The notes under the pieces are model-generated. The model saw only the letters and a list, made by a program, of their open reading frames with translations. It was not told where the DNA came from and did not search any database. This document shows positions 49,377-53,103 of a stretch of 53,103 nt of DNA, in pieces. Position 1 is the first letter of the stretch, and each line of letters starts with the position of its first letter. The position numbers and the translations under genes are program-made. Source of the DNA: Henriciella aquimarina (lineage in GTDB: Bacteria > Pseudomonadota > Alphaproteobacteria > Caulobacterales > Hyphomonadaceae); NCBI RefSeq assembly GCF_002088975.1, contig NZ_NCST01000073.1, positions 1-53,103 on the forward strand, read 5' to 3'.

Positions 49377-50756
49377 TTACGAGCCGGCGGGCAGGCTGTC
49401 CGCCACGGCTGGGGCGTCCGCGACCTCAAGGCCATGCGCCCGGCTGCTGCGGGCGAGAATGCGGCAGAGGACGAGATCGCCAGTGACGTTCACCGTGGTC
49501 CGCGCCATGTCCAGGATCCGGTCGACGCCCATGACGAGCGGCAGACCGACCAGCGGCACACCGAAGCTGGTCGCGGTCGCCGACAGGATGGCGATACTGG
49601 CGCCCGGGGCCGCCGGCGCGCCGATGGAGGCGCCGGTCAGGGTGATCATGATCAGCGCCATATCCCCGAGTGTAAGCGTGACGCCGGCGAGATCGGCCAG
49701 GAAGACAATCGCCGCGGCCTGGTAGAGCGCCGTGCCTGCCATGTTGACCGTTGCCGCAAGCGGGATCACCGCCCCGGCGAGGCTCGGCGGCACGCCCAAC
49801 TTATCGACGGCGGTCTTCATGGTCAGCGGCATCACGGCCGCCGAACTGGACGTGGAGAAGGCGAGCAACTGGACCGGCGCCACCTTCTTCAGGAAGGCCA
49901 GCGGCGAGACACCGCCAAACGTCCCGGCCAGGAACAGGTAAACCAGCAGCAGAATGAAAAGGCCCGACAGCACCACCCCGCAATAAAGGGCGAGATCGAC
50001 CAGCGTCGCGACGCCATTGGTCAGCGTGGTCTGGGCGATCAGCCCGAAGACGGCGAGCGGGGCAAAGCGCATCGCGATGCGGATGACCGTCATGGAAACC
50101 TCCAGCACCGCCTCGCTGAGGGCGACGATGGGCCGGGTGAGCTCGCGCTTTTCCGCGCCGACCACTGCGATGCCGACAAGCAGAGAGAAGATGACGATGG
50201 CGAGCATGTCGCGGTCCATCATCGAGGCAGTGATGTTCTGCGGGATGAGGCCGACGATGAGATCCGGCAGGCCGCGCGTCAGCCCTTCGATGGCGGACGG
50301 TTCGGGCGGCGGCAGATGGCTGAGATCGGGCTTCAGGCTGGGCGGCGGAATGGCCTCGGTATCGATGGAGAAGCCGGGCCGGATGAGGCGCGCCAGGGTA
50401 ACCCCGATCATCGCGGCCAGCACCGTGGTCGCCAGGACGAACACGGCCAGCCGGCGTCCGACATATTGCATCGCTTCGCCGCCGCCGCTGCCGGCAATGC
50501 CAAGCACGATGGAGCTGGCGGCCAGCGGGATGATGACCATGCCGATCAGCGCCAGGAAGAGCTTGCCGGGCAGCGCCAGCCAGTTGCCGGCCGTCTCCGC
50601 ATGCGCCCGGCTCATCCAGCCGAGATCCGGCCCGAGCAGGACACCGAGGCCCGCCCCCGTGACCAGCGCGATCAGCACCTGCAGCCAGAGGCGCCCGCGC
50701 ACGAGCACGTCGAGGCGCCGGGTCAGGCGGCTGTAAAAATACTGGGTTGTGGCCAT
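49377..50756 (-). CDS. Dicarboxylate/amino acid:cation symporter (DAACS family)
   Basis: This 459-residue sodium- or proton-coupled transporter of the GltP/DctA family has eight helices and two hairpins. HP1 has the serine-rich motif LLAFSTSSSAAVMPLTM. TM7 has ATVNMAGTALYQ, where the family's usual NMDGT has Ala in place of Asp. HP2 is TGASIGAPAAPGASIAIL. TM8 keeps its ion- and substrate-binding residues in GVDRILDMARTTVNVTGDLV (Asp, Asp, Arg, Thr, Asn, Asp). A long loop between TM4 helices is Pro-rich (PPPSLKPDLSHLPPPEP). The Arg in TM8 favours acidic amino acids. The start is ATG 50756. Confidence 0.93.
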   Translation of the reverse strand: MATTQYFYSRLTRRLDVLVRGRLWLQVLIALVTGAGLGVLLGPDLGWMSRAHAETAGNWLALPGKLFLALIGMVIIPLAASSIVLGIAGSGGGEAMQYVGRRLAVFVLATTVLAAMIGVTLARLIRPGFSIDTEAIPPPSLKPDLSHLPPPEPSAIEGLTRGLPDLIVGLIPQNITASMMDRDMLAIVIFSLLVGIAVVGAEKRELTRPIVALSEAVLEVSMTVIRIAMRFAPLAVFGLIAQTTLTNGVATLVDLALYCGVVLSGLFILLLVYLFLAGTFGGVSPLAFLKKVAPVQLLAFSTSSSAAVMPLTMKTAVDKLGVPPSLAGAVIPLAATVNMAGTALYQAAAIVFLADLAGVTLTLGDMALIMITLTGASIGAPAAPGASIAILSATATSFGVPLVGLPLVMGVDRILDMARTTVNVTGDLVLCRILARSSRAHGLEVADAPAVADSLPAGS

Positions 50757-50966
50757 CCTCTACCCATTACCGGTTCGGGCCCGAGCTATATCGCCCGCAG
50801 AAACGCCCACAATGCGGGATTATACGGAGGCTCTTCGTGGGCGGAAAGGCCAGCGGCGCGGCAAGATTGGGATTTTGTATAGTCGGGGCAAAGTCGCCTC
50901 CATGCGCGGCGGGCTACACCCGGCTCACCAGCTTGAGACTGGTGCAACGAAAAAAGGAGACAGACA

Positions 50967-51269
50967 ATGAAACTTGCAGCCAAATCCGCCATCGCCGCCC
51001 TTCTCGTCGGCGGCACCGCCACAGCCGGGCTCGCCATGGCCGACACCGAGGACGCCCGCGCCCTGGCCGATGCCAAGATCACCCTCACTGAGGCCATCGA
51101 GGCGGCTGAAGCCCACACCAATGGCAAGGCCTATGAAGCCCAGATCGAGGATGATTCCTTCTCGCCGGAATTCGAGGTCGGCATCGTGGCCGACAATACG
51201 GTTTACGAAGTCCGCGTGAACGGCGAAACCGGCGAGGTTCTCTCCTCGCGTGAGGATCACGACGACTGA
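50967..51269 (+). CDS. Exported PepSY-domain protein
   Basis: This 100-residue protein has a signal peptide (1-25, SAIAALLVGGTATAGLAMA). The mature part is one PepSY domain: ITLTEAIEAAEAHTNGKAYEAQIEDD then FEVGIVADNTVYEVRVNGETGEVLSSRED, ending in acidic DDHDD-like residues. PepSY proteins are small periplasmic modulators found beside two-component systems. Here the gene heads an operon with a response regulator and a sensor kinase, so it may be a periplasmic accessory or a target of that system. ATG 50967 has AAAGGAG nine bases upstream. A strong hairpin follows it. Confidence 0.92.
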   Translation: MKLAAKSAIAALLVGGTATAGLAMADTEDARALADAKITLTEAIEAAEAHTNGKAYEAQIEDDSFSPEFEVGIVADNTVYEVRVNGETGEVLSSREDHDD

Positions 51270-51293
51270 TCTTGAGCGTTTCCATCCACCCCC

Positions 51294-51323
51294 GGCCCTG
51301 CCGCACCTATATGTGGCAGGGCC
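51294..51323 (+). promoter_or_regulatory. Hairpin between pepSY and the response regulator
   Basis: GGCCCTGCCGCA and TGTGGCAGGGCC form a 12-bp stem (one G-U pair) around CCTATA, 25 bases after the PepSY stop and 22 before the next start. No T run follows, so it is more likely a processing or attenuation element than a full terminator. Confidence 0.6.
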
Positions 51324-51345
51324 ACCGCAATCATGGAGCGTCCGC

Positions 51346-52023
51346 TTGCGCATACTGCTCGTCGAGGATGACCGGGAAACCGCCGACTATATCACGCGCG
51401 GCTTCCGCGAGGCCGGCCATGTCGTCGACCATGCCGCCAACGGCCAGGACGGCCTCATGCTCGCCACCGATGCGGCCTATGACGCGCTGATCATCGACCG
51501 GATGCTGCCGGGCCTCGACGGCTACAGGCTGCTGTCCATGCTGCGTGCGGGCGGGACGACCACGCCGGCCATCTTCCTCACCGCCGTTGGCGGGATCGAC
51601 GACCGGGTGAACGGCCTTGAGATCGCCGAAGACTATCTCGTCAAACCTTTCGCCTTTGCCGAGCTTCAGGCGCGCATCGGCGTGATGACCCGAGAAAAAT
51701 TCACCACGCCCGCCGAAGACAGCGAATACACCGCCGGCGATCTGACACTGAACCGCCTCAAGCGCACCGTCGAACGCGGCGGTGAGCCGATCCCCGTCCA
51801 GCCGACCGAGTTCCGGCTGCTGGAATTCCTGCTGCGCCACAAGGGCCACGTCGTGACCCGGACCATGCTGCTTGAGAATGTCTGGGACTTCAATTTCGAC
51901 CCCAAGACCAACATCGTGGAGACCCATGTCAGCCGCCTGCGCGCCAAGGTCGACCGCGGCTTCGGGCGCGAGCTGATCCGGACCGTCCGCGGCGCGGGGT
52001 ATATCATCGATGACGATGCCTAG
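51346..52023 (+). CDS. OmpR/PhoB-family response regulator
   Basis: This two-component DNA-binding regulator has 225 residues. The start is TTG 51346 (MRILLVEDDRETADYITRGF), with GGAG seven bases upstream; earlier in-frame starts add non-family residues. The receiver domain has the acidic pair LLVEDD, phospho-acceptor Asp in DALIIDRMLPGLDG, and Lys in YLVKPFAF. The loop before it reads GLEIAEDYLVKPF, one residue shorter than the usual GLE-AGADDY. The winged helix is LTLNRLKRTVERGG and PVQPTEFRLLEFLLRHKGHVVTRTMLLENVWD with NIVETHVSRLRAKV. It overlaps the kinase gene by 14 bases (or 8). It is part of the PepSY operon. Confidence 0.95.
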   Translation: MRILLVEDDRETADYITRGFREAGHVVDHAANGQDGLMLATDAAYDALIIDRMLPGLDGYRLLSMLRAGGTTTPAIFLTAVGGIDDRVNGLEIAEDYLVKPFAFAELQARIGVMTREKFTTPAEDSEYTAGDLTLNRLKRTVERGGEPIPVQPTEFRLLEFLLRHKGHVVTRTMLLENVWDFNFDPKTNIVETHVSRLRAKVDRGFGRELIRTVRGAGYIIDDDA

Positions 52024-53103
52024 TTTCCTGCGCACCGCCGGCTTCCGCTTCGCCGCCCTGGCGGCGGGCCTGTTCGTGCTCTGCATGATGGCGATGGCGC
52101 TGTTCATCTATCTCAGCGTGCGCGAGGACATGGAAGACCAGCTGCGCGACCAGATCACCGCCGAGACCCGTCAGCTGATGGGCGACTATGCCGATGACGG
52201 GCTGGACGAGCTGCGCCACGACATCAGCGAGCGGCTGGAGCGCAATCCCGGCACGCGGCTGCGCTACACCGTGGAAAGCCCCGACGGCATCGCCCTGTTC
52301 GACCGCCTGCGCCTGCCCGACCCCCCCGGCTGGAGCCGGCTTGCGCCCGAGGACGCCCCGCCCCTCATCCTGCTCACCACGCCGCTCGAGGATGGCTACA
52401 CGCTCGGCGTCGCGGCCGATACGCGCTCGATCGGCGACACGGCCGGCGCCTTGCGGCACGCTTTCCTGATCGTCGTCGTGCCGATGCTCGCGCTCGCCAT
52501 CCTTGTTGGCGCCCTGCTCAGCCACCGCTTCCTGCTGCGCGTCGAGCGCGTCAAGCAGACCGCCGACCGCATCGGCAAGGCGACACTCTCGGCCCGGCTC
52601 GAGCCGAGCGGCAGCGGCGACGACTTCGACGGGCTGATCGAGACCATCAACCGGATGCTCGACCGCATCGAGGAGCTTGTCCACGATGTCCGCCACGTCT
52701 CGACCAATATCGCGCATGACTTGCGCTCCCCGCTCGGGCGGCTGCGCCAGCGGCTGGAAAAACTCGCCAGCGCGCAGAGCGACGCGGCGATGCGCGAGGA
52801 GACCGCCGAAGCCATCGCGCTGCTCGACGAGACGCTCGACACCTTCTCCGCCATCCTGCGCATTGCCGAGCTGGAAAGCGGGGCCGCCGAGATCCGGGGC
52901 GATCCGGTCGACCTGCCCGCCCTGCTGGGCGAGCTCTGCGAGATCTATGAGCCGGTGGCCGCCGAGCGCGGCGACACGCTCACCGTCGAGGCCGGAGGCC
53001 CGGTCTCGGTGCCGGGCGACCGGGCGCTGCTCACCCAGATGCTCGCCAATCTCATCGAGAATGCGATGCGCCACAATGCGCCGGGCATCGCCATCACGCT
53101 TGC
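52010..53103 (+). CDS. Sensor histidine kinase, 3'-truncated
   Basis: The gene begins at ATG 52010 (MTMPSFLRTAGFRFAALAAG), or at ATG 52016, inside the end of the response regulator gene, and runs off the window. Two membrane helices (about residues 14-40 and 155-180) flank a periplasmic sensor of about 115 residues that contains ESPDGIALFDRLRL and LTTPLEDGYTLGVAADTRSIG. A HAMP domain and HisKA follow, with phospho-acceptor His236 in VSTNIAHDLRSPLGRLRQRLE. The ATPase domain has begun (LANLIENAMRHNAP, the N box). The style is that of the EnvZ/QseC-like kinases. It is the cognate sensor of the regulator before it. The signal is unknown. Confidence 0.93.
   Translation, partial: MTMPSFLRTAGFRFAALAAGLFVLCMMAMALFIYLSVREDMEDQLRDQITAETRQLMGDYADDGLDELRHDISERLERNPGTRLRYTVESPDGIALFDRLRLPDPPGWSRLAPEDAPPLILLTTPLEDGYTLGVAADTRSIGDTAGALRHAFLIVVVPMLALAILVGALLSHRFLLRVERVKQTADRIGKATLSARLEPSGSGDDFDGLIETINRMLDRIEELVHDVRHVSTNIAHDLRSPLGRLRQRLEKLASAQSDAAMREETAEAIALLDETLDTFSAILRIAELESGAAEIRGDPVDLPALLGELCEIYEPVAAERGDTLTVEAGGPVSVPGDRALLTQMLANLIENAMRHNAPGIAITL

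Noticed and set aside
50812..50970. A 52-codon frame (MRDYTEALRGRKGQRR...) whose stop overlaps the pepSY start by ATGA
   Set aside because: The overlap is attractive, but the peptide is of odd, very basic composition, has no ribosome-binding site and shows no domain. It is probably chance in the leader of pepSY.

Overview
The window is high-GC, gene-dense, ordinary chromosomal DNA from an alphaproteobacterium. The best fit is Caulobacterales, probably Hyphomonadaceae (Hyphomonas/Henriciella-like). The pointers are a MipZ-type division ATPase, a DUF1489 protein, a clpS-clpA pair next to a DUF1499 gene and a phasin, a DUF2849/DUF934 sulfite-reduction operon, and an alphaproteobacterial palindromic intergenic repeat. 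I see no prophage, insertion sequence, integrase, CRISPR array or rRNA operon. There is one tRNA, a tRNA-Leu with anticodon GAG. Both ends cut genes: the first gene lacks its start and the last, a sensor kinase, lacks its end.

Layout. 1-5.1 kb: an unknown Glu/Ala-rich protein, a small DUF protein, a DUF3772/MscS mechanosensitive channel, a 0.68 kb non-coding stretch with palindromic elements, and a lone MlaC-like protein. 5.1-9.9 kb: a two-anchor membrane protein, release factor 3, an AbgT transporter and an unknown small protein. 10-16.4 kb: a GcvA-type LysR regulator divergent from a compact sulfate-assimilation operon (cysG, DUF2849, a GST, cysI, DUF934, cysH). 16.5-21.4 kb: an L,D-transpeptidase-like protein, panC, an unknown acidic protein with mipZ, a D,D-carboxypeptidase and a phasin. 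21.5-24.7 kb: DUF1499, clpS and clpA.

24.7-31.4 kb: a sterol-desaturase-family hydroxylase divergent from a TetR regulator, a DUF1489 pair, DUF817, a small membrane protein, an enoyl-CoA hydratase, an acyltransferase and an EF-hand protein. 31.5-40 kb: a flavodoxin-fold oxidoreductase, a cNMP-fold/patatin lipase, an aldo/keto reductase, a YjbR protein, ergothioneine genes egtD/egtB and a hybrid histidine kinase. 40-47 kb: a membrane-anchored lysozyme-like protein, mgtE, tRNA-Leu, lipB, two DUF805 proteins and the propionyl-CoA carboxylase alpha subunit. 47.2-53.1 kb: a two-helix potassium channel with an unknown helical partner, a BLUF photoreceptor, a dicarboxylate symporter and a PepSY/response-regulator/kinase operon.

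How genes work together. The cys operon takes APS to sulfite (CysH) and sulfide (CysI), with CysG making the siroheme that CysI needs. EgtB and EgtD use histidine and a thiol donor to make ergothioneine, so sulfur assimilation and thiol-redox protection are both present. ClpS and ClpA form an N-degron adaptor/unfoldase pair. Envelope functions recur: MscS, MlaC, L,D-transpeptidase-like protein, D,D-carboxypeptidase and anchored lysozyme.

Most notable observations: (1) a four-segment leader upstream of the sterol-desaturase gene whose segments can pair in mutually exclusive ways, one of which buries the Shine-Dalgarno sequence; (2) a cyclic-nucleotide-binding/patatin lipase whose phosphate-binding cassette is interrupted by a DxNxDGxxD calcium-type loop and has His in place of the usual Arg; (3) a membrane-anchored GH24-like protein that keeps only one of the usual catalytic residues; (4) an acyltransferase that appears to start at CTG; (5) an uncharacterised acidic protein paired with mipZ. 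All calls rest on reading the sequence and family knowledge; no database search was run.
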